Positions 50,351-60,375 of a DNA stretch of 64,000 nucleotides are shown here, one piece after another (within the stretch, counting starts at the first letter, position 1; every line of letters starts with the position of its first letter). Under the pieces are notes generated by a model that did not search any database, was not told the DNA's origin, and saw nothing but the letters and a program-made list of their open reading frames with translations. The stretch spans positions 83,250,644 to 83,314,643 of the forward strand of contig NC_088295.1 in assembly GCF_032854445.1 (NCBI RefSeq), written 5' to 3'. This DNA comes from Liolophura sinensis (taxonomy: Eukaryota; Mollusca; Polyplacophora; Chitonida; Chitonidae). Position numbers and translations under genes: made by a program.

Positions 50351-50660
50351 ACATGACTTCTCCCAGATACCAGATCTCTTGTGTAAACAGATCCATGAGA
50401 GCTGTGGGCTGGGCTATGAGGATGACCAGCAAGTCAGCTACAGCTAGGTTCAGCAGAAAAACTCCTGTTGTCTCAAACAACCCTCGATTCTTCAACAAAA
50501 CCCCTATGACGGCCACGTTACCCAAGAGTCCCGCCAGGAAAATGACGACGTTCAGTGAGGTCATTAACACCAGGAAGTAGGTCGGGGTCTCAAACTGGCC
50601 GCAGTCTACCCTGTTGTCAGCACAAGGTTCTTCGCTTGCATTCATTGTAGTCCCTTTCAT
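50351..50660 (-). CDS. Class A peptide-receptor-like GPCR, exon 1 (N-terminus to start of TM3)
   Basis: Starts at ATG 50660 (MKGTTMNASEEPCADNRVDC). A short extracellular N-terminus carries one N-glycosylation sequon (Asn7-Ala-Ser). TM1 spans about 28-54 with the conserved Asn48 in GLLGNVAV. TM2 spans about 67-90 with Asp76 in NLAVADLL. Trp97 in ECL1 (EIWYLG) is followed by Cys104, the TM3 disulfide cysteine, whose codon is split by the intron (ATG T|GTGAGT). The donor GTGAGT is canonical, and the phase 1 junction matches the exon 2 acceptor. Exon 1 coding (310 nt) plus exon 2 (748 nt) is 1058 nt, one base short of 353 codons, consistent with a single missing base. Most of the 5' UTR is probably the next 150 bases upstream. 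Confidence 0.9.
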
Positions 50661-51796
50661 CAATGAACTTTGAGTGTCAGGACGGAGAGTAGTCTGGTTG
50701 AAGTCGGGCCCCGGCTCTCCCGGTCTCTATCTGAAGATTGACTGAGCAGTTAGCAGCCTCGTCCACTGCGATCTGTGAAGGCGTATCCATACGCTGTGGT
50801 TCAGGCCAGGTGTGTTCTACAAATGGCAAACGAGTCGCTATCCACTCACATCGATAATCTCACACCCGTAGAGACATGAAAATTTACATTTTGAATAATT
50901 TCCTCTCTCTAACGTTTCTAGCACGTGTCGTGAATCTGTTTTTTTTTTTTTTTTGTTTTTGTTTTTTTTTTTGTTTTTTTTTATCATGTGTCTTATTCAT
51001 GGTTTCAGTTAAACCCAATGACGTTTATTACACCCGTGCGTGTAGAAAATGACGCGAGCCTGGCCCGTTTGCACAATATTCAGCATGTGGTCAGGGAAAT
51101 CGCTCGTATTGAATTTTTACTGACATTTACTGGCTTTTGAAGATTTGTATTCATGCACATTAAATCAGCAAACAATATAAATTTACATTCCCCCTGGAAG
51201 TTCATCGAATTAGTTCAAAGGAACAAATGTTACCGTTTGGTGTTTTACACGACTTCAACGCGAAACCTTACAAAGAATACACATTACCAATCAAGATTGC
51301 TGTATCACTGAAGCTGTTTTCTGGGGTTGTAACTATCCACCCGCAGTGACATTTTCATCTGAAATATAATCCATACTACATCACTGCAATTTAGAAATAA
51401 TGTGACACTAACAGATAGCAACACTCCAGGGCAAGTTCAAAAAAACACAGTTATTCTTAAAATATACCACACATTTGAAGACGTTTGACGTAAGCAAGCT
51501 CAGTGATTTTGCTGGATTCTCTCATTTGTTATGAAGTATAACTGAGCTCGTTGAAGTTAGCACAAGATTCCAAGACAATACTCAACACCATATTTGACAG
51601 AATGCAGCTCGTGCAATGTGTAGTACTTGAAAGTCTGAAAACACTATTTATCAAAATATAACCAGAAAATGTATTGTCCAGTCATTGTCAACACCGAGCA
51701 AGAGCCAAACATACATTTTCTCATTTCCGTCAAATGAAACTACTTGACTGTCAGCATGTTTATAACTTACAGTGAGAAACATCAATCACAAACCAG
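50661..51796. other. Upstream region of the GPCR gene
   Basis: It probably contains the 5' UTR and promoter of the minus-strand receptor gene (the G/C-richer stretch 50661-50830). A T-rich run with scattered G lies at 50938-50983. No TATA box or exon can be assigned with confidence. Confidence 0.4.
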
Positions 51797-52142
51797 AGAG
51801 CCTGGGCTAGATTCACTAGCGACCAAGGCTGGATTCACAAAGGACCAGGGTTGGATTCACAAAGGATGGAAACTGGATTCACCAAAAACCAGTGCTGGAT
51901 TCCCAAAGGACCTAGGCTGGATTCACAAAGAACCAGAGCTAGCTTCATAAAGTACAAGGGTTGGATTCACAGAGAACAAGGGCTGGATTCAGAAAGGACA
52001 AGGACTGGATTTACAGAAAATCAGGACTGGATTCACAAAGGACAAGAGCTGGCTTCACAAAACATAAGGGTTGGAACCATTGTTAGATTCACAAAGAACC
52101 AGTGTTGGATTCACAAAGGACCAAGGTTGGATTCACAGGGAC
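51797..52142. repeat. 22-bp minisatellite, about 15 copies
   Basis: The unit is TGGATTCACAAAGGACCAGG plus GC or GT, diverged between copies. Open frames across it (51744-51950, 51851-52213) translate to WIHK/GLDS-type repeats in several frames, as expected from a 22-bp period that steps through all three frames. It is not a supported gene. Confidence 0.9.
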
Positions 52143-53639
52143 GGAACAGGTACGGAGCTACTTTTGTCAATTTTCCCTCAGTTTGTTTCGCTCAGTCCTG
52201 TGAAAATGTTTAAACTTCCAGTGAAAATTATTGTGAGATGTCAGAAAAGAGAAATAATCAGAGGGATAAAATGCTGAATTATGTAAATTGATAAATATTA
52301 TTAATACTTCATTTATCCATACCTATAAATGATGTGTTAATATCGATAAATGATGTATTGATATCGTTTTTCATGTCTCTGTGAAGCGCCGCTTAAAGAT
52401 AAGGTGTCAGTTTAATAACTGACTGTTATTTTTAACACCATATGTAAAACTGCCTTCTGTTGTTCACCAAGGCTTTGTTTTAATTTGGTACATCACGATG
52501 ACGCCATAGATGATACTTTATAGTGAAGCTAATCATTAATTGACATCCAATCGACGTAGAACGTGAAATGCAATAGCAGATGTGTTCGGGTAGCTTTCCG
52601 TAGATAATTTTTTCTGGGCTATACTTTGCATTTTATAAAGGAATCAAATTTTCCTGCAAAAATGCAATGTAAAGTTCACGAGTCAAGCTTTTCTTACGGA
52701 TTCTAAATACGTATAAAAAAATCAATGTTTAGCAAGAATAGATCTTTCAGGAGAGGATAACATGAAGTATTTTGGCATGTAAGGTAATAAGAATCCTACA
52801 GGGACAAGCTATACATCGCCATGGCAAAGTTTTTTTTTGGTTTTTTTTTTTTTTTGTCAGCTTTCCATCATTGAAAGCTTATTTCCTCTGGCCGGCTTTC
52901 CATAGCTTGTGCTGGTATGTTCTCGAAGGAGTGCCATAATATCAAGGCAGAAAACTCCTTGGCCGAGTGAAATAAGGGACAAACAAATAAATACATAAAT
53001 AAATTGGGTATTTTGTATTTATTTGCTTTATCTTTCATGGTAGACTGCCACCGTGATAGATATAATGTAATAGTCAATTAGTATATAAATATGGTCACCG
53101 TTCACAACGCCATATTTATATAGTTCATAGTCAGTGCAGTTCTTGATGTATTCGGGCATGTTGTGGTTTGATCTCTCGGTCTATAATAGGTACTGTTCAC
53201 TAAAGTAACAGTGCATAGTATGTATGAACGGAGCTCGGTGTTTCTATCTTCCACAGTCAGATTTGTGCTGTTCGCTAGCTGTTTATACTCATATTGCGTT
53301 TCGTTACACAAGGCCATCTGAGCTAGGCTGATACCTACAAATGCAGCTAGATTTTCTTTCGATTAGACCGCTTTGTTAAAAAGCTAGAGGATTGAGACTT
53401 AAACTTCATCTCAGAAATACATCACATCGTTAGATATTTTATTCTGCAGTCATCAGTAACTTGATGCTGCTATTTCTCCTGAAAAGACAAAGAAGCAAAG
53501 TTTTTCGAAAACCTAACCTGTGCATATAGCAAACAAGAAAATAAACTTACTCTAAAACTTTATTTACATGACACAAAAGTTAACCTGCATTCAGGGCTTT
53601 CAGATCTGATATACTGGAGTTGTGCTTGGGTTATCTATA
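52143..53639. other. Intergenic, nothing recognised
   Basis: A/T-rich sequence with a T-rich run at about 52827-52857 and an A/T repeat AAATAAATACATAAATAAAT at 52985-53004. No gene or SINE body is recognised. Confidence 0.5.
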
Positions 53640-53918
53640 TATAAACACATCAAGACTACAGTTAAGGAACATTGAATTCAAAGTTAACACCCACACCGCT
53701 TGGAATTTGAATTCAATGTTCCCTAACTGTTGTCTAGATGTGTTTATACCTTGGATCCCTATACACAACAAGGAATCCATGGTGCTGTGATTGGCATTCA
53801 GCTGGAACAACATCTAAGTTAACACCCCCACCGCTTGGAATTAGATGTTGTTCTTCCCAGCTGAATGCCAATCACAGCACCATGAATTCCTTGTGGTATA
53901 TGGGGATCCAAGGTATTA
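53640..53918. repeat. Twin inverted repeats (two hairpins) with a shared 23-nt loop
   Basis: Hairpin 1: left arm 53640-53682 (TATAAACACATCAAGACTAC...) pairs with 53706-53748 with about four mismatches; loop 53683-53705. Hairpin 2: left arm about 53746-53817 (TACCTTGGATCCC... to AACAACATCTAA) pairs with 53841-53917 with few mismatches and a 3-nt gap; loop 53818-53840. Both loops read GTTAACACCC, A or C, CACCGCTTGGAA in the same orientation, although the stems are unrelated. The hairpins abut with no spacer. The arrangement equals rc(S)-loop-S-loop-rc(S), where S is 53706-53817 and the outer copies are partial. No transposase or RNA family is recognised. Confidence 0.92.
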
Positions 53919-54720
53919 ACAGCCAGAAATAATTGATACATTTATAACCATGACCGGAAATGAATTACTGCTTGACCTGGTTCGAGAAATGCGCATAATA
54001 AATTGACTTATATAGTCCCAGTCGTTTGGCTTCCGTTGTGCTTTAAACAACAGTTTGTTAGCTTCCTATATAGAGCTTTCAGACAAGAGATAAACGAGTA
54101 AAGCTCTGATGTGTTAAAGATTGCTATATTGAACATTATATAGTGCTTACGTGGCCTACATAAACATCTATCCAGAAAAGCACGTATAGGTGACTTGTTT
54201 TGTGCACAAAAAGTACAAGAAATCAAGGCTAAGGATTTGGAAATTGTGTCAGCCAGATAGTATCCAAGACTCTAATACATCCCAGGTGATTACAGAGGCT
54301 GGGTTTTGGTATTGTTCGTGGTATCGTTAATAATACTAGGGAAATGTATTTCATTAGAAAGATAAAATCTTTTCATCCGTAGGTTGATTTGTGCTTTATT
54401 TGCCAAATGGCGAGCTAAGACTCTATTACACATACAAAAGATCTATCAAAATGTGGGAAAAACAACGTTTTCCGGTCACCTTTCCCTATATTTGTCCCAA
54501 ACAAATTGTAATTGGAAGTAAAGTTGATCACCTGAAATAGAATCCAGTAAATTCGCTACGTGATTCATTACTGTAAGTTTAAACATCACATGTCAAGCTG
54601 TCTTTGTGGCATCAGACATGGATTCGATTTTGACATTTTTAATTATTCTTGCTTGGATAGCCATATACCCAAGGGTCTTACTGGCATGTACATATCTCGC
54701 CTTGAAGCATTTGCTAGACC
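53919..54720. other. Intergenic, nothing recognised
   Basis: A/T-rich sequence without recognisable genes or repeats. Confidence 0.5.
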
Positions 54721-54768
54721 CTGTCTGTCTGTCTATATATATATATATATATATAGACAGACAGACAG
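54721..54768. repeat. 48-bp perfect palindrome
   Basis: Fourteen bases of CTGT repeats, ten AT units, then the fourteen-base complement made of ACAG repeats. The sequence equals its own reverse complement over 48 bp and could extrude as a cruciform. Confidence 0.95.
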
Positions 54769-54798
54769 ATAGCACCATGATATATATAGCACCAGGAA

Positions 54799-54801
<3 letters not shown>

Positions 54802-54867
<66 letters not shown>
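54802..54867. repeat. TA dinucleotide microsatellite, about 33 units
   Basis: Long uninterrupted AT run. The flanking text ATAGCACCATGATATA occurs on both sides (54769-54784 and about 54866-54881), so the AT expansion lies between short direct repeats. Confidence 0.95.
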
Positions 54868-54869
<2 letters not shown>

Positions 54870-54881
54870 CACCATGATATA

Positions 54882-56735
54882 AAAATGTGTATTGTGTAAA
54901 TTTCACTTAACCCAGGGCTAGGGGACGTATACCCATCGGGCTGGATAAAATCGCAGTTTATGCCCCCAAGACCATTCCTTACGGTTGGAGGGAGGGGTGG
55001 GGTGCTAGCGCAGCATAATGTTCTGGGAACCCCTCACTGATATATGCGGATTTCAATCAAGTCCACATTCTTTTGCAGCCTGTTCATAGTTTCACTTCCG
55101 TATATTCCTCATGTAGAATTATATCGCTATCTTGTATACCCGAACAGCTGCAAACAAAGCTCAACTAAGACACATATTTTGATTATCATCAAATTATAAA
55201 CTAGCATGGTACACGATGTGGAGTTTTAATTTACTCACCTAGAACACCCCATGCCTTCTTTCAACACAATTCTTTGGTGGTTTGTGTTGAACGTTCTTTT
55301 GGGAATTGGCCTTGCGCTTTATAGCGTGGATCTCTAGTTATCTAGATGATTTTGAACATGTCAAGCTATGCTTTAAAAAAAGCAGGATTAAAAACAACTG
55401 CTGTTCTCTTTTTGTTATACATGTATGTATCTTTCTACGGCTCTGTTGTTATGGAGTAAGGTAACTACATGCCAGGAGTGTGAAATAAATTCTGTAATTT
55501 ATGCATTCTTTTATGTATTGTACAAAGAAAAATTAATCAATCTTTGATAACAAATCATTAACTTCTATACTGAACTGGCTAACCAATATGTAAAGTCATA
55601 TTATCTTTTATTCCGGAAAATGTCAAAACTGAAGAAACCAGAAGTCCCAACAGCAAAATCCAGACCTCATATTTAGCAACGAAATAAAACAATCTTGCTG
55701 ACGTGCACGCTGGGCGTGCATGTGTTGTCAAGTTGAGCACACTTGGTTTCACTTTGGTTTTGTTATTAAAGTATTAGAAGATATGTTAGATTTTCAAACA
55801 ATCATTAGCTGTTGCCTGGAAGTCATGTTTTCGTCAAATAACAACCAGAGCGATACATTTACCTTACATATAAATAATAAATGCCATAAACAGTTCCCAC
55901 AGTTGTAATTATTCAAATTAGATGGATTAGGAATTTCCGATGTACTTGATCAAAACCCCGTGCATCAACGGACGGAAAAATAATCATGGGCTATACATAT
56001 GACACAAATCCATATAATACAACGAATCTGTGGATTACTTATCATGAAAGATGTAATCACCACCGGGAAAAAAGCTAATGTATCACCTGAGAACGCTTAC
56101 ACTCTCTACCGATGAGTTCCGCCTTCAAATCCTCTTGTCCTGTCAAATCAATCAATGTTGCTGTAAACAAAAGCGTTGAACCAGCTCATTTCTGTTGTTA
56201 AGTCTCTAACTTCCACAGATGTTAGTTCAGTAAAAATAATATCTGTAAGATAAATCGTTTAGGGTGAAAACTGCACTGGTTATTCTACAACAAAAATATG
56301 GACTATTTTTACAAGACTGGCAGTGAACTTCCTGTAGTAAATCATGGTTGTTTTGTAGTTTTGTCACATACGCAGACACAAAGCATAGACTACATTAGAA
56401 TTGTGCTCTTTCGTACTATACTGAAGAATGCTGGGTAACGACAAGACAAGTGTTCATGGTCAAATGTAATAAAATATATTTAAACGATTCAAAATTAGGA
56501 CGTGGTATGTAAAAAAAGATATATGACGTGAATTTTCCGATGTGTTTCACTGTGAAGAATTCTCTTAATCCCACTCAACGAGCAACCTAGGTTACCCATC
56601 ATATTTAACAAGGATGTTCTTTGTTAAGTTAACCCGCAACGTGACATGATTCCTACTCTACCATAACCCAGGTTAAATAAGTATGAGCACTTTGTCTAGA
56701 TATTTTATTTCTGGTGTCATTTATTTATTTATTAT
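54882..56735. other. Intergenic, nothing recognised
   Basis: No exon, RNA gene or repeat family was recognised; open frames are short. Confidence 0.5.
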
Positions 56736-56990
56736 GGCCTCCGTGGCTCAGTTGGTTAGCGTGCTAATGACCCAGGAGTCTCTCACCAATGCGGTCTCTG
56801 TGAGTTCAAGTCCAGCTCATGCTGGCTTCCTCTCCGGTCGTACGTGGGAAGGTTTTCCAGCAACCTGCGGATGGTCATTGGTTTCTCCCTGGCTCTGCCC
56901 GGTTTCCACCCACCATAATGATGGCCGCCGTCGTATAAGTGAAATATTCTTAAGCACGGCGTAAAAAACCAATCAAATAAATAAATAAAT
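56736..56990 (+). mobile_element. SINE family A, full length, plus strand
   Basis: Best reference copy in the window. The tRNA-like head has A box GTGGCTCAGTTGGTTAGCG and B box GTGAGTTCAAGTCCAGC. The core has GCTGGCTTCCTCTCCGGTCG, ACGTGGGAAGGTTTTCCAGC, AACCTGCGGATGGTC and CTGCCCGGTTTCCACCCACC. The 3' part is GTATAAGTGAAATATTCTTA, GCACGGCGTAAAAAACCAAT and CAAATAAATAAATAAAT. A Pol III promoter is therefore present. The layout (tRNA head, conserved core, LINE-like tail) resembles the V-SINE/CORE-type elements reported from molluscs; the exact family name needs a repeat library. Confidence 0.93.
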
Positions 56991-56991
56991 A

Positions 56992-57281
56992 TTTATTTGT
57001 TTTATTACACTGGTGTTTATCCAGAAATACTTAACATATACGACGGCGGCCCACCACCATTATCCTCACGTCGACCTATAACTGGCATTCATCAATATTA
57101 TAGTGGAAGGAAATCGTTCGCAGCCCGGGGGAAACTCACGACTATCCGCAGACCTTCCCACGTACGGCTGGAGAGGGAGGCAGCATGAACTAGACTTGAA
57201 CTCATAGCAACCGCATAGGTGAGAGGCTCCCGAGTCATTGCGCCGCACGGGCACTCTTACCACTGAGGGCCACGAAAGGCC
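56992..57281 (-). mobile_element. SINE family A, minus strand, with 46-48 bp insertion
   Basis: It starts with the reverse-complement tail and reaches CGACGGCGGCC, where consensus AGCATTATGG is interrupted by foreign sequence from about 57051 to 57096. It then continues ATAGTGGAAGGAAATC, CACGACTATCCGCAGACCTT, CCCACGTACGGCTGGAGAGG and the head ACTTGAACTC (B box). It lies tail-to-tail with the copy at 56736-56990, forming a long inverted repeat. Confidence 0.85.
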
Positions 57282-57288
57282 TCTGTTT

Positions 57289-57431
57289 GATTGGTGTTTT
57301 CAGGTTGCTGGCAGACCCTCCTACTAACGACTGGAGAGCAAGCCAGGGTGAGCTGGAATTGAACTCACAGCGATGAGAGGCTCTTGAGTGTTTGCTCCGC
57401 GCTGGCCAGCTTACTGCTCGGCCACGGAAAC
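57289..57431 (-). mobile_element. SINE family A, minus strand, internally deleted
   Basis: TTTGATTGGTGTTTTCAGGT joins the tail directly to GTTGCTGGCAGACCCTCCTA, so about 90 bp of the 3' half is missing. The head side is intact, with GGAATTGAACTCACAGCGAT and GCTCGGCCACGGAAAC. Confidence 0.8.
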
Positions 57432-57805
57432 ACTCTCTTGTGTCAACGGGTTAAAAGCGAATTCTCTTATACCTAGCACGTTACAAAATTGTCTGAATTT
57501 GTCTTATCCTATTGTGATATTGCTATAAATGATGCGTGGTTCAAAAGTATAACAATGTTGTTTTCTTGAAACAATAAACTTTTAATTAGGGATTAAATCT
57601 AATAAAATGTAATTATCATATCACCTGCAACCATGATGTTATATTGTTCAGTTGTTGTTATACAAGTGTAAACGATTTTGGTATGTTCATCAAAGCATTG
57701 TTCAGTTATTATGCACTATATTGGCCGGTGCCAAAAAGAACTCCAGGGTATGACCTCCATAATGTTAGTGCAATATGGACTTAGTGTAATATATTCTTTT
57801 GTGTC

Positions 57806-58015
57806 ATATATATGTATGTATGCTTAGGTGTTTACGTTGTACAACTGAAGTATCATGCGAAGACACCAGAGATGACTCCCAACCCAATCACATAATACTG
57901 ACACCGGACCAACAAGTCCCGTTTCCTATCCCTAACCTCTCCGCGCTGAGCGCTTGGCGAGGCAGCAACAAGCACAATTTTGGTATAATACGACCCGTGT
58001 TTGATCCTGTGAAGC
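57806..58015 (-). mobile_element. SINE family B, minus strand, rearranged
   Basis: ATGTATGTATGCTTAGGTGT starts the reverse-complement tail, then CTGAAGTATCATGCGAAGAC, ACACCGGACCAACAAGTCCC, CCTCTCCGCGCTGAGCGCTT and GACCCGTGTTTGATCCTGTG (B box region) follow. About 90 bp present in full copies after the tail is missing. Confidence 0.75.
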
Positions 58016-58749
58016 TCTCTTTGTTGGCGTAACTAGTCAATCACCTAATGGCACCGTGTTGAAATCGACTTCAACACAGACGCTTACATTACCTGATGGA
58101 ATGGAAATACAAACTGGAGATAGGCTTCGCTACAATTACTGCGAATGTAAGTGTTTTTTCTGGATAAGCCACATAAAGCCATCGATGTCTCCAAAACGAT
58201 GCGGATCCGTAATCGCTATGTGGCAATGAGAAAAACTTCAATTTGGTACTTTGGGCGTCTGGACATCCCGAAATAGGCCATTCGTTCCCAGCGACTGTCC
58301 AGGATGTGTAAGATGTGTTGCGTCTTCGCGGCAAAGATCACGGTGAACTCACACGACGCTCCCGAATGTAACACGACACATGCAATTAGCCGCCGAGACG
58401 TTCCAATTTCCCGCAACGTAATTTCAATTAGGATGAAAGCGAATTTTGTAAACTGCTCGGCTGTAACGCTGGTTGGGAACTCGATAACATGATAAGAAGG
58501 TACAGGCTTGCACGAATCAGTATATTCTCCCTCATCTGTTTGAATATTGCGAACTTCCTCCTCGGTCCGAAAGACACAACTTCACAGCACATCTACAAGT
58601 ATACAGTTGAGTGCGTAAGCGGGTTATACAATACTCGCTCTAAAATATGTCCCTGAAGCTTCATGAAATTCCCGTCACTTTTCTGTATTCATAACCGAAG
58701 ATCTCAGTGAGGGAGCCTTTTATATTAATAACGTGATGCAAACACAAAG

Positions 58750-58975
58750 GACGAGATCCGGGTTCAAACCCAACGATTGGCAGGGAATTTGTGCATTTCC
58801 CCTACTGTCTCTACTCGTGGGCTCTTAGTGATCATAAGCGGTCGTCGACGCTCATGTGGCCGTTAATGCAGTCTAAGGGCTGCTGAAGTTAACTTGTCTT
58901 TTTCTCTAACCAAACACCTGACTACCGTCGTGCCTGTGAAAAATTCTTGAGTGTGGTGTTAAAAAACAATCGAGT
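58750..58975 (+). mobile_element. SINE-like element (family C-like head, family A-like tail)
   Basis: GAGATCCGGGTTCAAACCCA is a good B box. The 3' end reads CCTGTGAAAAATTCTTGAGT then GTGGTGTTAAAAAACAATCG, a variant of the tail shared with family A. The body between is different from families A and B. Confidence 0.55.
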
Positions 58976-59597
58976 ATACCTTGCTGTAAGGCTGGATTTC
59001 TATTTACAAGAAGCTCACGACAGTAATTCCGGCGCAGAAGTGTTTTGAGCCGAGTAAAACTCACCGACAGGATGGGTTGTTTCTTTCAACTTTGTCGCCA
59101 ATATTCAGCTATGTTTATAAAACCACTCACCACCATACTTGCTTTAATTCATTTTCAATAAACTTTCAAATTCAACTTTCTCTTAATTTTGTACTCGTAA
59201 ATGATGTCATCAGGGTTGTAGAGCCATACGATGACTTGATTTAAGAGAAAAATGACTAAAAATTGATTTTACAAAGGCTTGTGAAAGTGTGTGCGGTATG
59301 GTATGACTGAGATTCTTGCTTCTTTACTTACCTGATATATGACTAACTCTACTTTAAGATTTGTTTCTAACATTGTCATATTTTTTTTTTGTTTTCAAGG
59401 TTTACTACCAGTATTTTATTTTATGTCATATATTGTCATACAGTGCCATACACATTCAACGTGAAATGTAGACTTAGTTACTGCTTGTAGGTAGTTTTGG
59501 CCGATTGGGATGCAACACGAGATTTATATCGCTGTCACTACTAGACAAGCTTTGGACCTTTGGAGCTTGCGGACGCGCTTAGGCGTGTTTAGGTATA

Positions 59598-59647
59598 GGC
59601 CCACCACCATTATCCTCACGCCGACCTATAACTGGCATTCATCAATA
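59598..59647. repeat. 50-nt segment shared with the insertion in the SINE at 57048
   Basis: GGCCCACCACCATTATCCTC to ACTGGCATTCATCAATA matches 57048-57097 in the same orientation with one difference (T/C). The flanks on the two sides are unrelated here, so a small defined segment was copied between the two sites or from a common source. Confidence 0.85.
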
Positions 59648-60109
59648 CAAGTGTTTTAGATGGCTGTTAGAATCATGTTGCCCATACTCTAGATAAAGAG
59701 AGTACACATTTATATCTTGAGTCAAAGTTTGAGTTTTCTGACATCACTTCCTCGTATACCTCGTCAACTTGACCTTGGCCTTGTTCATGACGTGCAAAAT
59801 TTGCTGCATGTAGTGGTGACAGTTGAAAGCACCGTTCATAGAGAGCGGGAAATGCGTTGTACAGAATATGGTAATTAGTATGCTCGACCATTATATAGCA
59901 TGCGTACTCTTTTTTTTTGTAAAAAAACATCTCGAAAACAAGCTAATACGGTTTAACTTAACGAAATTGAAGTATTCTAACTGCACTTTATTTTCTTAAT
60001 TTTTTTTCTTGCAATAATACCAGTGTTCAACATACGTGTGAAGCTTGTAATGTTACGTGTCAATGACGAAAGGCAAATTTGGTAAAGGACCTCCATCACC
60101 GAGAGGGTC

Positions 60110-60206
60110 AGCACGCACGGCGCTAGGACCCCAGGAGCCTTTCACCAATGCGGTCGCTTTGAGTTCAAGCCCAGCTGACACTAGCTTCCTCTCCGGCCGT
60201 AAGTGT
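60110..60206 (+). mobile_element. SINE family A, plus strand, 3'-truncated
   Basis: CACGGCGCTAGGACCCCAGG, AGCCTTTCACCAATGCGGTC, B box GAGTTCAAGCCCAGC and CTAGCTTCCTCTCCGGCCGT. It is cut at GTAAGTG, where the 19-bp minisatellite begins. Confidence 0.8.
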
Positions 60207-60375
60207 GTAAGTCACATTGATGAGAGTAAGTCACATTGATGCGTGTAAGTCACATTGATGAGAGTAAGTCACATTGAAGAGAGTAAGTCACAATGATGAG
60301 AGTAAGTCACATTGAAGAGAGTAAGTCACATTGATGAGGGTAAGTCACATTGATGAGAGTAAGTTAGATTGATGG
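60200..60375. repeat. 19-bp minisatellite, about 9 copies
   Basis: The unit is GTAAGTCACATTGATGAGA, with starts at 60207, 60226 and 60245 and onward. The first GTAAGTG belongs to the truncated SINE core, so the array probably grew out of the SINE end. Every unit carries GTAAGT, the consensus 5' splice site. Confidence 0.9.

Larger units (their letters stand above)
57432..59597. other. Intergenic, with SINE B and SINE C-like copies
   Basis: No gene is recognised. Besides the two elements listed separately there is nothing structured. Open frames near 58089-58492 on both strands overlap each other and lack domain features. Confidence 0.5.

Noticed and set aside
41288-50660. Two separate receptor fragments
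   Set aside because: Splice phases agree, TM1-TM2 and TM3-TM7 are complementary, and the combined length fits one receptor, so they are exons of one gene with a large intron.
51744-52213. Repeat protein with WIHK/GLDS units
   Set aside because: The 22-bp minisatellite steps through all frames, and the translation is not consistent from unit to unit.
56736-56830. Functional tRNA gene
   Set aside because: A and B boxes are good, but the sequence does not close into a complete tRNA cloverleaf and continues into a SINE body with tail; many truncated relatives are present.
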